From Acuticoccus sp051016205 (GTDB lineage: Bacteria > Pseudomonadota > Alphaproteobacteria > Rhizobiales > Amorphaceae): a DNA stretch of 64,000 nucleotides. Shown one piece after another: positions 25,035 to 33,899 of this stretch. Within the stretch, counting starts at the first letter, position 1. Every line of letters begins with the position of its first letter. The stretch is from NCBI GenBank assembly GCA_051016205.1, contig CP136534.1, positions 4,340,001 to 4,404,000 of the forward strand. Reading direction: 5' to 3'. A model generated the notes under the pieces. That model worked only from the letters and a program-made list of their open reading frames with translations, searched no databases and was not told the origin of the DNA. Made by a program: the position numbers and the translations under genes.

Positions 25035-25533
25035 AACCCCATCCTCCTGCGCGCTCTGGAGCGCGTTGGCGCGGCGCGGCGGCACCGCACAGATCTTTAA
25101 CGACCACGGGCCGCAGGCGCGAGCGAACAATTGAACGCTCCAAAAGTGGCGTCTTGCAGGCAACATCCCGTTGTCGCTGTGGCTGCCTGGCGCTGCCGCG
25201 GCCCGTACATCGCCGCTGCTGTAACCGTGTTCTCGGTCATCATGGGCCGCCACCATCCATCGGCCAAGCGATGCGATCCGGGCAAGAGCGAAGCGCTCCT
25301 CGCCGGTCTCCTTGCGCGAATGCAACCAGGAATTTCCATTCGCCTCGCGTTTCGCTACCGTGCCGAATGCCTTGGCGCTGATCAGGTTCGGCTGTCTGGG
25401 CAGCAGAGTTGGTTGACGACGTCAAGGCTGCAAGCTAGGCGACCCAAAAAAAAGGATGTGGACGGGCTGCGCCTCGCGGCAGGACTTTGCCGGCCGACGG
25501 TCCACGTCTTGGACAGCGAAAGGAGATCGAATC

Positions 25534-26037
25534 ATGATTGCGAAAGCGGCGTCGATCCTCGTGGTTGGGACCCTTGCAGGCGCCTGTACCACCGAGGCAT
25601 TCGCCTACGAAAAATGCGAGCCCTTCACCGTCGTAACCACCAACGACAGTCACGAGATGACCTATGTCGATCTCAACGAAGAAGGGCCGAGCGTCGGTGA
25701 TCGCCGCGTGTTTCGCGCCATCCTGCAGGACAAAGGCGGCCAGGTCGTCGGCCGCACCGACGGCCATACGACGGTCCTCTACAGCGACGCGGAAGGCAAT
25801 GCCCGCGTGGTGGTCGACTTGATGCTGCAGTTTCCCACTGGCGTGATTTTCTACAAGATTACGCCGGCGGTCACAGAAGCTGATCTTGCCGATGCCACGC
25901 AACTCCTCTTCCCGTCGACGGCATCGGATCGGATAATCGTTGGTGGATCGGGCGTTTTCGCCGGCGCGTGGGGGACGGTCGACGTGGTGCGGGGCGACGG
26001 GGCAAGCGACCTCATCATCAACGTGTCCTGTCCTTAG
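25534..26037 (+). CDS. secreted AOC/dirigent-like barrel protein
   Basis: A 167-residue protein with an N-terminal signal (ILVVGTLAGACTTEAFA). The mature region matches the allene-oxide-cyclase-like barrel pattern: GPSVGDRRVFRAILQDKGG, VVGRTDGHTTVL, the LMLQFPTG strand and ASDRIIVGGSGVFAGAWGTV. In bacteria the role of this fold is unknown; it may bind lipids or phenolics. The Cys in GACTT might form a lipobox-like site. An AAAGGAGAT ribosome site precedes the ATG. It is divergent from the Cys-rich gene. Confidence 0.7.
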   Translation: MIAKAASILVVGTLAGACTTEAFAYEKCEPFTVVTTNDSHEMTYVDLNEEGPSVGDRRVFRAILQDKGGQVVGRTDGHTTVLYSDAEGNARVVVDLMLQFPTGVIFYKITPAVTEADLADATQLLFPSTASDRIIVGGSGVFAGAWGTVDVVRGDGASDLIINVSCP

Positions 26038-26124
26038 GGGGCGGAACCACAGATGGCGCGCGCTGTGTTGGTCAGAGCCGGTTCACCGGGCCGTGGGGTC
26101 TGCTGGGAAGGGGCGCCCAGTGTA

Positions 26125-26174
26125 TGATCGGCTCAGCCCAAATCCAACTGAGCGTATGAAGGCGTGCTCGCGCT
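26125..26174. repeat. palindromic dispersed repeat, copy 1
   Basis: A 50-base unit containing the hairpin GCTCAG-N11-CTGAGC followed by GTATGAAGGCGTGCTCGC. The same unit recurs at 42904 and 43275. Located between genes; REP-like. Confidence 0.5.
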
Positions 26175-26273
26175 AAAGTCGGGCCCATGCGCCTCAGTGG
26201 ACCGACGAAGCGTAGTCGGCCGAACGTTGCCGCTTCGGTATCCCTCGGCCGCTGACATTGAAGGACTGAAGTC

Positions 26274-26681
26274 ATGAGACGGTCTCTATGCTTTCTTCTG
26301 ACCTGCGCACTTGCCGCATCCACCGTGCCCGCATTGGCGCAAGAGGATGACTTTATCGGCTTCTATCGCGGCATCTTCGAGCAAGCGGGCTCGCTCGATT
26401 CGCTGTCAATCGTCCCGAATCCATCGGGCGGATATCGGATCATACTCCATGCCACGCGCTACGAGCGCTGCGAAGGCGACGACCCGTCGGCCATCGCAAC
26501 GGCTGACGGCGTGGTCCGCAACGGCGTCCTGCACCGCAGCAACGCCTCAGGGGTGTGCAATGGTGACGGCTCGGCCGTGAATTGGGGCGACGGCGAGATG
26601 ACCCTCAGCCATGATGACGAGTTGCTCACCTGGAAGACCCCAGCGGGGCGGCTGACCTACTATCATCGCGTCAGCGATTGA
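26274..26681 (+). CDS. small secreted protein
   Basis: A 135-residue protein with a signal peptide (MRRSLCFLLTCALAAS ... PALA). The mature part is short and beta-rich (FIGFYRGIFEQAG, SGGYRIILHATRYERCEGDD, LLTWKTPAGRLTYYHRVS), with two Cys that could pair (about residues 66 and 95). It resembles small periplasmic beta-barrel proteins but I cannot assign a family. It is separated from the AOC-like gene by a 236-base gap that contains the palindromic repeat. Confidence 0.55.
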   Translation: MRRSLCFLLTCALAASTVPALAQEDDFIGFYRGIFEQAGSLDSLSIVPNPSGGYRIILHATRYERCEGDDPSAIATADGVVRNGVLHRSNASGVCNGDGSAVNWGDGEMTLSHDDELLTWKTPAGRLTYYHRVSD

Positions 26682-26682
26682 G

Positions 26683-26775
26683 GCCGTCGCCGTCAAGCTA
26701 AGCCATGACGGCTCCTTCGTTGGCGGCTTACCCCTGCGGTGCCAGGGTTGCTGCACCCGCTATGTTGGCACGATC
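26683..26775 (+). pseudogene. decayed zinc-ribbon remnant, copy E
   Basis: Reads AVAVKLSHDGSFVGGLPLRC, then QGCCTRYVGTIGN, matching the second half of the dispersed family; the CxVC pair is changed to CQGC. The N-terminal half is absent, replaced by the end of the preceding secreted-protein gene. Confidence 0.5.
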
Positions 26776-27288
26776 GGCAATGCTGGTGACGGACCTCCAC
26801 CAGCGCACACGCAAGCGCCAGTCCTCTGAGGGGAGGATCCGCATCGTCCTCAAAGGGCCACTTGGCGCGGACAGCAGCGCTTAAGCTCTGCCCACGAGCA
26901 GGCATCGCGATGAGCCCCGTGAAGTAGCTGCCTACTGCGGCAAGCGCCGCAAGACGCCCTTGCCGACGCCACCCTTGACAACCGGCTCCCGCTAGAACGC
27001 CTCAGGGAAAATGCGCCATCGTCCCTCGCTCATTGGACACTTTGTATTTGGCTCGAAAGCCTATTACCGGTGTCCACTCAATCGAGGTAGGATCACGGAC
27101 GATCAAGACAGACATCATCTGCCAGCGCCGCTTGCTTAACCACTGCCAAGCGCCCGAGGCCACCCGACCGGAGCCAAACCCTCCAGACCGTCATGACGTC
27201 GGGTACCCCAAGACATACGAAGACGGACAAGGCCACAGTGCCGGATGCTGCGCAAAACTAGTGTCTGCCTTAGAGTTAGTGGATGCTC
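26776..27288. other. noncoding stretch without a recognisable gene
   Basis: No ORF here has coherent protein features or a good ribosome site. It is probably degraded island DNA between the zinc-ribbon remnant and the 27289-27834 gene. Confidence 0.4.
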
Positions 27289-27834
27289 CTACGCGGATTG
27301 TGTTGGTAGAACACCTTCAAAGGCGCAGCGAATGCGAAAAAACCCTTGAACAATCTCATGCTCGTTGGATACGTCCATTGTTCTTAAGCGTCTTTTTCCG
27401 AGCCGCTTGTCAAACATTCCAAGAGCCCTCACTATTATTTGGTCAGAGTTCAATATTTGTTCCAGCGGCGAATTTATGTATTTGGAAAGGGCGTCATTGA
27501 ATTCCCAAAGCGGTATGATACCCTCGCTCTTCAACGTGCGTTTGACGTCGTCGTGAATTGCTCGATAAGCCTCAATTTGCACACCGTCACGCCAATCCAA
27601 ACAATCACGCTCTCGCTGTAGCTGGCTGCTGCGTTCATAGAGCGCGACGAGGTAAGTCAGAGTGCCCATGCTGTGGACAAGTGTCTTATCAATTGTGATC
27701 CAGGCTTCGCCTTCTTGATCGTGTGCATTGCGGTACCGAGTGCTCCAAACTTCCACGCGGCCTCTGGCAGAATCCGCAAAACACTCCTCTAGGCGTTGTT
27801 TGAGTTTTGACCATCGCATCAAGAGACTATGCAA
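27289..27834 (-). CDS. SF0329-like conserved hypothetical protein
   Basis: A 181-residue soluble protein beginning MRWSKLKQRLEECFADSARG after a possible short N-terminal extension, then EVWSTRYRNAHDQEG and EAWITIDKTLVHSM. This pattern resembles the SF0329 family of small conserved proteins of unknown function, often scattered in islands. No catalytic motif is evident. The gene is isolated, with long noncoding flanks and a more AT-rich composition than core genes. Confidence 0.5.
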   Translation of the reverse strand: MHSLLMRWSKLKQRLEECFADSARGRVEVWSTRYRNAHDQEGEAWITIDKTLVHSMGTLTYLVALYERSSQLQRERDCLDWRDGVQIEAYRAIHDDVKRTLKSEGIIPLWEFNDALSKYINSPLEQILNSDQIIVRALGMFDKRLGKRRLRTMDVSNEHEIVQGFFRIRCAFEGVLPTQSA

Positions 27835-28043
27835 CCACCGACCCAGAAACTCAATAACACCAAATCACTAAGCCAACTTTCAGCTGATCGAATGAAATAC
27901 CAGCCTACTCCACGTGGGGTGGCAGCGGCATGGTACAATTGAAAGTCGCTTCGTGCTCAATTTGAGCCACTTTCAAGTGCAAAGCGGTACATAACTCAGG
28001 ATACACTCGCCCTGCCCTGAAGATGATCGGCTATACTGCCGGA

Positions 28044-28490
28044 TCAACTGCACATTTGGACAGCGCTGTGTGGCATCGAGAAGCGAACCAGTGGGATCTC
28101 AGCCGTGGCCGTTATCTCGACAAGAAGACGTGGATCGTACAGCGACGACACTTCCACCGTGGTGGTCACCGGATATGACTCAACGAAGAAAGACCCACGG
28201 ACCTCCCCGCATCCCATGAATGACTGAATGTCTGTGGTGAACTGGTTCAGCGAGACAACATCCGTCATTCGACCTCCAATCGAGGCGAGGATGTCCGAGA
28301 TGTTCTGCAACACCTGTTTGACTTGCGCGGCCATGTCTCCCGCGCCAACAACTTGACCACCCGCATCCAAGGCGACTTGTCCTTTGAGAAAAACGAGGCG
28401 GCCACTGCCTGTGATGACAGACTGCGAGAAGGTACCGAAAGGGCTCCAAACGCCGGGAGGATTGAAGCTATGGGCCATGCCGCCCTCCAT
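28044..28490 (-). CDS. RidA/YjgF-family protein lacking the key arginine
   Basis: A 148-residue Rid-family protein: FNPPGVWSPFGTFSQSV, VFLKGQVALDAGGQVVG, VKQVLQNISDILASIG, and the C-terminal YPVTTTVEVSSL and LVEITATAEIP strands. RidA enamine/imine deaminases use an Arg in the P-x-R-S-C-V-E-V motif; here that position is Thr, so classical 2-aminoacrylate deaminase activity is unlikely. It more likely belongs to another Rid subfamily. The MEGGMAHSF start gives normal length; longer upstream frames are implausible. Confidence 0.75.
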   Translation of the reverse strand: MEGGMAHSFNPPGVWSPFGTFSQSVITGSGRLVFLKGQVALDAGGQVVGAGDMAAQVKQVLQNISDILASIGGRMTDVVSLNQFTTDIQSFMGCGEVRGSFFVESYPVTTTVEVSSLYDPRLLVEITATAEIPLVRFSMPHSAVQMCS

Positions 28491-29568
28491 ACTTGATCCC
28501 TTTGCAGCACATCGATCGCAATCCCCAAAACCGGGTCGGGGGATCCTGGTCGGCAAGAGCCATCGTGTTCCATGGCTCATAGGCCAAAGCAGGCCCGGCG
28601 TCACGGCTTGATAGAGGTTTTTGAGACACCTTTTACGGACCTTTGGCATTCTAGACACCGGGGAGTTCATGACTGCGCGATCGCGAGTCCTTCCCTGTGG
28701 AACACCACCGCAAAGTCGCGTGACCCGGGGTACTCGGCGCCCAAACATTGTCGCGATCCGCCGCCATGGCTGAAGAGCCAGTTGGCGCACGAACCCTTGG
28801 TCGCCGTCTCGCACTCAGCGATCGCTCAACAACGGAACGGGCACACCGGAACATTGTCGAGAGGTCGCAACCCGGCAGGTATTTCGTCTCCGAGTGCGTC
28901 CCGCCATACGCCGACGCATTCTTGAGACGGCCGCCGAACCCTCGCCAAACAATAGCGAGGACCTGAGGCTGGCTGAGGAGCGCGCCATGCCGGCCGTTCA
29001 ACAGCGCAAGGCACAGGTGCTCAAGAACCCGGTGAGGTGACAGAAGGCCCTCCCCCGCAAGGCGGTCTTGACCCGTTGGCCACCATCTTGCGTAACACTC
29101 AGTGCGCGGCTGATATCCGATCCGTTGTGTGAAGAAAGACTACCCGACGTCTCTAACAATGATGTCGAGCCCATGGATCGTGAGATCCGCGATGCTCTCA
29201 CCTAGCCGGCGGCTGTCGCCAACGGTTGCCGAGGTCACGACCAAGGAGGTGCTTAGACGGTCCTCCGCAAGCAACGCAAAACCGAAGAACAGCATCCAAT
29301 CTCGCCGCGCACTCAACCAGTCGTGTACCGCTTAACTTCAATTGTGAAGCGTGGGCCTTCCAAATTGTCTCTACATCCGATGTCCCAATTCATCTGGCGT
29401 CGGACAAAATTGGGTCACCGCCGCGGCTTGCTCGGTGTTGCAGAAACCCCTCATATGGACACCTCCGATCACCCAGTCTGGCGCGGGTAGCAGGCGGCGG
29501 TGGGGTCTGTCTGACGCTGCGGACGGCTCGGGGGTGGGTTCGTCATCGGAAAATATTGGATGGGCGGT
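28491..29568. other. gene-poor stretch
   Basis: No convincing gene. The only notable element is the dispersed repeat at 28763-28835. Several short frames exist on both strands but lack ribosome sites or coherent motifs. Confidence 0.4.
28763..28835. repeat. dispersed repeat, copy 2 of a pair
   Basis: About 70 bases starting GCCATGGCTGAAGAGCC that match 34112-34184 at roughly three-quarters of positions, including CACGAACCCTTGGTCG. Both lie in noncoding DNA. The nature is unknown; it resembles short interspersed intergenic elements. Confidence 0.4.
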
Positions 29569-29880
29569 GCTCGACGCCGTCAGGCAGGCGCAGTTCGCCG
29601 TTCGAGCCAGCACCATCGCTTCTTGTTGAACGCGATGTTGGTGTGCGTGACGGCGGCGGTGGCACGGGCCAGAGCGATGGTGCGGATCACAAGGCCCATC
29701 GGCCCCTTCTGGTGTGCGAAGGGGTGCTCGACATGGGCACGGACGGCCGACTTCTTCGCGTTTGCCCGAGCGTGGCGTCGCTGCATGGGCTTGCCGCGAG
29801 GCTTTCTGCGGCGGATCCGGCTGACGTGTGGCGGACCCATCGACGCGTGAACTCCGGCACGTGGCCCGGTTCTAACCGAC
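29569..29880 (-). pseudogene. C-terminal fragment of an IS5-type transposase
   Basis: The reverse strand reads PRGKPMQRRHARANAKKSAV, RAHVEHPFAHQKGPMGLVIR, then ALARATAAVTHTNIAFNKKR and ends at 29580. This is the conserved C-terminal region (with the catalytic Glu in HVEHPF) of IS5-group transposases. The upstream catalytic parts are missing. It is a remnant marking the edge of the accessory zone. Confidence 0.65.
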
Positions 29881-29910
29881 CGCTCGCCCTAATCTCGATC
29901 CGACAGTCGG

Positions 29911-30966
29911 TTACAGGGCCGCATGCACCGCGCGCAAGACATCGTCGCTCGGCCTGTCCTCTGGCGACGACTCGGGACCGAATGTGGTCACGACGGCAAT
30001 GGTTGCGCCGGACGTCCTGTCATAACTCACGAGCCCTTCGTAGCCACCGTAGGAGAAGCGGGCTTCGAGCGCGTCGCGGCTGACGATAATGCCGAACCCG
30101 AAATGCATGCCGTTGCCAACCGCGCTTGGCGCAGTCTTGTCCTGTGCGATCAGTTCACTCAGTCCTTCCGGAGAAAGTGTCGCCCCGGTGGCCAGCGCTT
30201 CAAACAGCACCGTCAGATCTTCAATATTGCCGTTGAAGAGGCCCGTGTAGGACGTCCATGACGGGCTCCATGCGGTTGAATTCTCATAGACGCCGCGTTC
30301 GGTGGCGTAGGCCTCCAGCGCCGGTTCGGCCAAACGCGCGCCTTTGGCGACCGCCACGCTCGGCACATCGAGTTTTGCCAGCACGCGCGTGTTGGCCAGC
30401 GCCTCCATGGTCTGCCCTGTGGCCACCTGGAGTGCCTCGCCAAGCACAATGTAGTTGGCGTGGCTGTAGTGAAACTCAGTGCCAGGATCGAACAGAAGTC
30501 CCCGCGCAAAAGCGATGGACAGCACCTCGTCTCTGGGGAAGACGTAAAACGGATTGGCGTAGAACGTCGCCACAAAGCCCTCGTCGTCTACAAAGTCGGC
30601 GTATCCTGATGTGCTGTCGGCCAACATGCGCAGTGTAATTGTATCGGCCGCTGGATAGTCCGGCAGGGTGTCGGCAAGGGGATCGTCCAGCCCGACGACA
30701 CCCTCATCCACAAGCTGCAATAAAATCGTGGTCATGGCGGTGATCGACGGAAAGCCGTAGCGAAAACGCATGTCCGTACTTGCCGCCTCACCCGGCAGTG
30801 AGGTCCCGGCCGCGGCGCTCTCGATTGTTCCTGAAGGATCGCGCACGGCCACGAGGATGGCCGTTGCACCGCTCTCGGACCGGATGCGCTCCGTCAGGGC
30901 GGTCAAGGTCTCGCTCTGGACGGCCGTCGCAGCGATGGTAATCAGGGCGGCAAGCAGAATCCTCAT
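29911..30966 (-). CDS. exported serine beta-lactamase-fold protein with altered active site
   Basis: A 351-residue protein with a signal peptide (MRILLAALITIAATAVQS). The fold is that of class C beta-lactamase/EstB/DD-peptidase proteins. The SxxK motif reads S74-I-T-A77, so the general-base Lys is Ala. The Y-x-N motif reads Y167-S-H169, with His for Asn. The remaining fold motifs (YGGYEGLVSYDR near the end) are kept and no frameshift is seen. It may be a binding pseudoenzyme or use different chemistry. It is first to the left of two sister genes in the same direction. Confidence 0.75.
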   Translation of the reverse strand: MRILLAALITIAATAVQSETLTALTERIRSESGATAILVAVRDPSGTIESAAAGTSLPGEAASTDMRFRYGFPSITAMTTILLQLVDEGVVGLDDPLADTLPDYPAADTITLRMLADSTSGYADFVDDEGFVATFYANPFYVFPRDEVLSIAFARGLLFDPGTEFHYSHANYIVLGEALQVATGQTMEALANTRVLAKLDVPSVAVAKGARLAEPALEAYATERGVYENSTAWSPSWTSYTGLFNGNIEDLTVLFEALATGATLSPEGLSELIAQDKTAPSAVGNGMHFGFGIIVSRDALEARFSYGGYEGLVSYDRTSGATIAVVTTFGPESSPEDRPSDDVLRAVHAAL

Positions 30967-31092
30967 GGGTGAAAGTCCTTGGTTGATGCAGCGAGGTCGC
31001 CGGGTCCGCCTTGCCGTTTCACGAGAGCCTGTAATATTCTCCACCAGCGGCTAAACGTGCAAGTTTGCGACGGTCGGCTCTGCGTATGCCGT

Positions 31093-32643
31093 TTACCGGT
31101 TGGCCGGCACCCGCTCCAGCGTTCCATGGCCGCCATCGGCAAGCTCATCGATCTGTATGGCGGTCGCGCCACCCTCGGGGCCGATGCGAAAGCTCACGCC
31201 GGACGGTGTGTCGGGTGTTTCGGGGTAGAGGACGATCGTGAACTGATCGCGATCGAAGTGTGTGAGCGGGAGTTTCCGGTTGCCGTCAGGACCCAGCGCA
31301 AGCACGAGACCGCTGCCATCGCCGCTCGCGGTCACCACTGCAGTGCCGAGATAGGCGTTCTCATAGGTGCCTGTGTAAGCCTCTGGTGCGAGGGCGGGCT
31401 GGGGTGCCTCTGGGGGTATTCTGTAAAGGTCGGCGGCCGGCGGGGTTTCGGCGATCGATGCGTAGAGGCTATTCCACGCGTCCAGCGTGTCGGGTCCGTC
31501 CTCACCGGTGAAGATGAGATTGGCAAGCCTGTCGGCCACCGCCTCAGGCACACCTGTCGGAAACGCGTTGGACAGGACCGCAACCCCAAAGCCATGCTCC
31601 GGGTAGAAGGTGGCGACCGTGCGCGCACCAGCGCTGAAAGCGCCCGCGTGTGTCCAGATCCACCCGTTGGGGCCGTACGACAAACCCCATCCAAGGCCTG
31701 AAAAGGATGGCAGCCCACGGACGGGATGCACCCCGCTCCAAGCCACAGGAGTGTGGCTTTGCGCCAACGCCTCCTGTGACACCACACGCCTACCCTCGAA
31801 CATGCCATTGCCCAGGATCAGCTTCATCCACTGGGCAATGTCGCGCGCATTGGTACTGACCCCGCCTGCGGGGGCCTGCGGCTCGGGGTTGCGTTTGGCA
31901 AGGGGTTGCCAGCGCCCCTGGTAGGGCACGTGAAGCTCGGTACGGTTCTCACGTGCCAGAAAGTCATTGTGGAGCGTGCTGGTGGCGGTCATGCCAAGCG
32001 GTGCGAAAAGCCTCTGCTCCGCAGCCTCTTGCCACGTCAGTCCCGCCGCGCGCGCAGCCGCAACAGCGCCGGCCGTGAAGCCGAAATTGCTGTAGGAGTA
32101 GCCACCGCGAAGGCTGTTCAACGGCTGAACGAGCCGCAACCGGTGGAGGATTGTGGCGCGATCATAACCAATGGCTTCCAACTCATTCCCGGCAAGGCCC
32201 GGCAGACCGCTTCGGTGGGACAGCAGGTCCGCCACGGTCACATACGCGGTGGGATAGGCCTGAAAGAGCTGGAAGGTCGGGTCGATTTGGGACACGCGCG
32301 TGTCCCACGTGAGGGCGCCATCGGTGATGAGCGCAGAGACGATGGTCGATGTGATGGGCTTTGACAGCGATGCAATTTGAAACACCGTGTCAGCGTCCAC
32401 GCGGCCGGGCTTGCCCACTTCTCTCACACCAAAGCCTTTGACGTAGACCTCCTCGCCACTGACGATGGCGATGGAAAGACCCGGCACAGCGTCGGCCGCG
32501 ATCAACTCCTCGATGAAGGCCTCCACCTTGGGGATGGCGGCGCGGACCTCGTCGGCAGACACTGCGCCAGCAACCGACGGTATGAGCAGCGCGAGGGCCA
32601 TTGCACACGCTCTGGCGGCAGATTTGAGTGTATGGACCATCAT
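31093..32643 (-). CDS. exported serine hydrolase (class C beta-lactamase family)
   Basis: A 516-residue protein with a signal peptide (ACAMALALLIPSVAGAVS). The beta-lactamase domain spans about 35-390 with intact S92-L-S-K95 and Y184-S-N186 motifs and a TVADLLSHRSGLPG segment. The extra C-terminal domain (about 400-516, ALAPEAYTGTYENAYLGTAV...) is a DUF3471-like beta-barrel often attached to esterases and peptidases of this family. It probably acts in the periplasm on peptides or esters. The start chosen follows a GAGGGCGAG ribosome-site region. Confidence 0.85.
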   Translation of the reverse strand: MMVHTLKSAARACAMALALLIPSVAGAVSADEVRAAIPKVEAFIEELIAADAVPGLSIAIVSGEEVYVKGFGVREVGKPGRVDADTVFQIASLSKPITSTIVSALITDGALTWDTRVSQIDPTFQLFQAYPTAYVTVADLLSHRSGLPGLAGNELEAIGYDRATILHRLRLVQPLNSLRGGYSYSNFGFTAGAVAAARAAGLTWQEAAEQRLFAPLGMTATSTLHNDFLARENRTELHVPYQGRWQPLAKRNPEPQAPAGGVSTNARDIAQWMKLILGNGMFEGRRVVSQEALAQSHTPVAWSGVHPVRGLPSFSGLGWGLSYGPNGWIWTHAGAFSAGARTVATFYPEHGFGVAVLSNAFPTGVPEAVADRLANLIFTGEDGPDTLDAWNSLYASIAETPPAADLYRIPPEAPQPALAPEAYTGTYENAYLGTAVVTASGDGSGLVLALGPDGNRKLPLTHFDRDQFTIVLYPETPDTPSGVSFRIGPEGGATAIQIDELADGGHGTLERVPANR

Positions 32644-32756
32644 GTCTCGCCCTCGTTTCGCTCTCGCGTCAGGTTCAATGGTAAGCCAAAGCACATCGCT
32701 CGCCCTTGGAGACTATCAAGAACGTTGCGACGCGCTACCGGCAGGCGACGGTACGC

Positions 32757-33863
32757 TCACCGCGGGGCGAGCGTACCGATGAGATCGTTCACGAGGTGCG
32801 CCATCTCCATGGCCGCAGAAAAGTTGAACTGATTGATGGAGATGAACACGCCGACACCGCGATGCGGTGCGAACGCGATGTAACTGAATACGCCGTCGGT
32901 GCCACCTGCCTTTTGAATGATGAGCGGCTGGTCGTCCTTTGGCATCATGATGACCCAACCGAGCCCCATGGCGTCCATCTGGCCCGATTCGTCCATGCCA
33001 TAAACAGGCTCCAGACCATCGCGGATCAGGTGGGCGGCATGGCTGAGCGCGCGTGCCTCAGCGTCGGTATCGCCGAAGCGATCCAGGTTCCACTTCAAGT
33101 ACGCAATCATATCGCCGGCCGTGGTGTAGAGCGAGGAGGCGCCGAAGCGATTGGCAATGGGATCGCCAGGGTCCATTGCGTTGCCATTCCAATCGTGGCC
33201 CGCGAAAACGTTAGCGCCACTGGGTTTGGCATAGCCCGTCGCGGTCAGACCCAGAGGATCCAGTACCTTCTCCTGCAAAATGTCAGCATACGGTTTGCCT
33301 TCGACACCCGCCACGGCCATCGCCAGAACATCGAAGCCGATATTGGAGTAGAGGATGCCTGTTCCCGGCGCGAACAGGAGCGGGTCCCCTTCAAGATTTC
33401 CTGCGAACGATGCGGCGCTATACTTCTCAGCGCCGTCGATCGGGCGGAGCTCTCGGCCAAATCCGCTTGCGTGGGTCGCAAGGTCGACCATGCGGATGGC
33501 GTGCCCCTCCCGCTCCGGCAGTGTGTCGACCACGCCCACATGCGGTCCGGCAAGGTCAGTCAACCCAACCGCCCCATCGGCAACAACATGGGCAAGGGTA
33601 AGTCCCGTGAACGTCTTGGTGATGGACCCCACGCCGATCTGGGTGTCCTCGTCAGGTACTTGTCCACCCGCCTTCGCGGTTTCACCGAAACCGAACACGA
33701 CACTTTCGTCACCCTTCACCGCGGCAATGACAAGGCCCGGAACGCCGCTGCTCAGATGGAAAATCTGGCCTGTGAACTCCACGGCCTCGCCCAACAACGG
33801 ATCCTCAGCATGCGCTGGCACAACGAGTGTGCAAAGGGCCAAGACGGCAGCGGAAAACTTCAT
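32757..33863 (-). CDS. exported serine hydrolase (beta-lactamase family)
   Basis: A 368-residue protein with a signal peptide (MKFSAAVLALCTLVVPAHA). Intact catalytic motifs: S80-I-T-K83 in GVGSITKTFTG and Y172-S-N174 in ILYSNIGFDV. The layout resembles AmpH/EstB-type D-Ala-D-Ala carboxypeptidases or esterases. It is the first transcribed of three related minus-strand genes, separated by 113-126-base gaps. Its substrate is not inferable. The MKFSAA start gives a compact signal peptide. Confidence 0.85.
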   Translation of the reverse strand: MKFSAAVLALCTLVVPAHAEDPLLGEAVEFTGQIFHLSSGVPGLVIAAVKGDESVVFGFGETAKAGGQVPDEDTQIGVGSITKTFTGLTLAHVVADGAVGLTDLAGPHVGVVDTLPEREGHAIRMVDLATHASGFGRELRPIDGAEKYSAASFAGNLEGDPLLFAPGTGILYSNIGFDVLAMAVAGVEGKPYADILQEKVLDPLGLTATGYAKPSGANVFAGHDWNGNAMDPGDPIANRFGASSLYTTAGDMIAYLKWNLDRFGDTDAEARALSHAAHLIRDGLEPVYGMDESGQMDAMGLGWVIMMPKDDQPLIIQKAGGTDGVFSYIAFAPHRGVGVFISINQFNFSAAMEMAHLVNDLIGTLAPR

Positions 33864-33899
33864 CGCGACATTCCTCTTTGAGGCACGGGTCAATTGATG

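Noticed and set aside
32706..33881. A 391-codon plus-strand frame
   Set aside because: Antisense to the serine hydrolase at 32757-33863, which has signal peptide and catalytic motifs.
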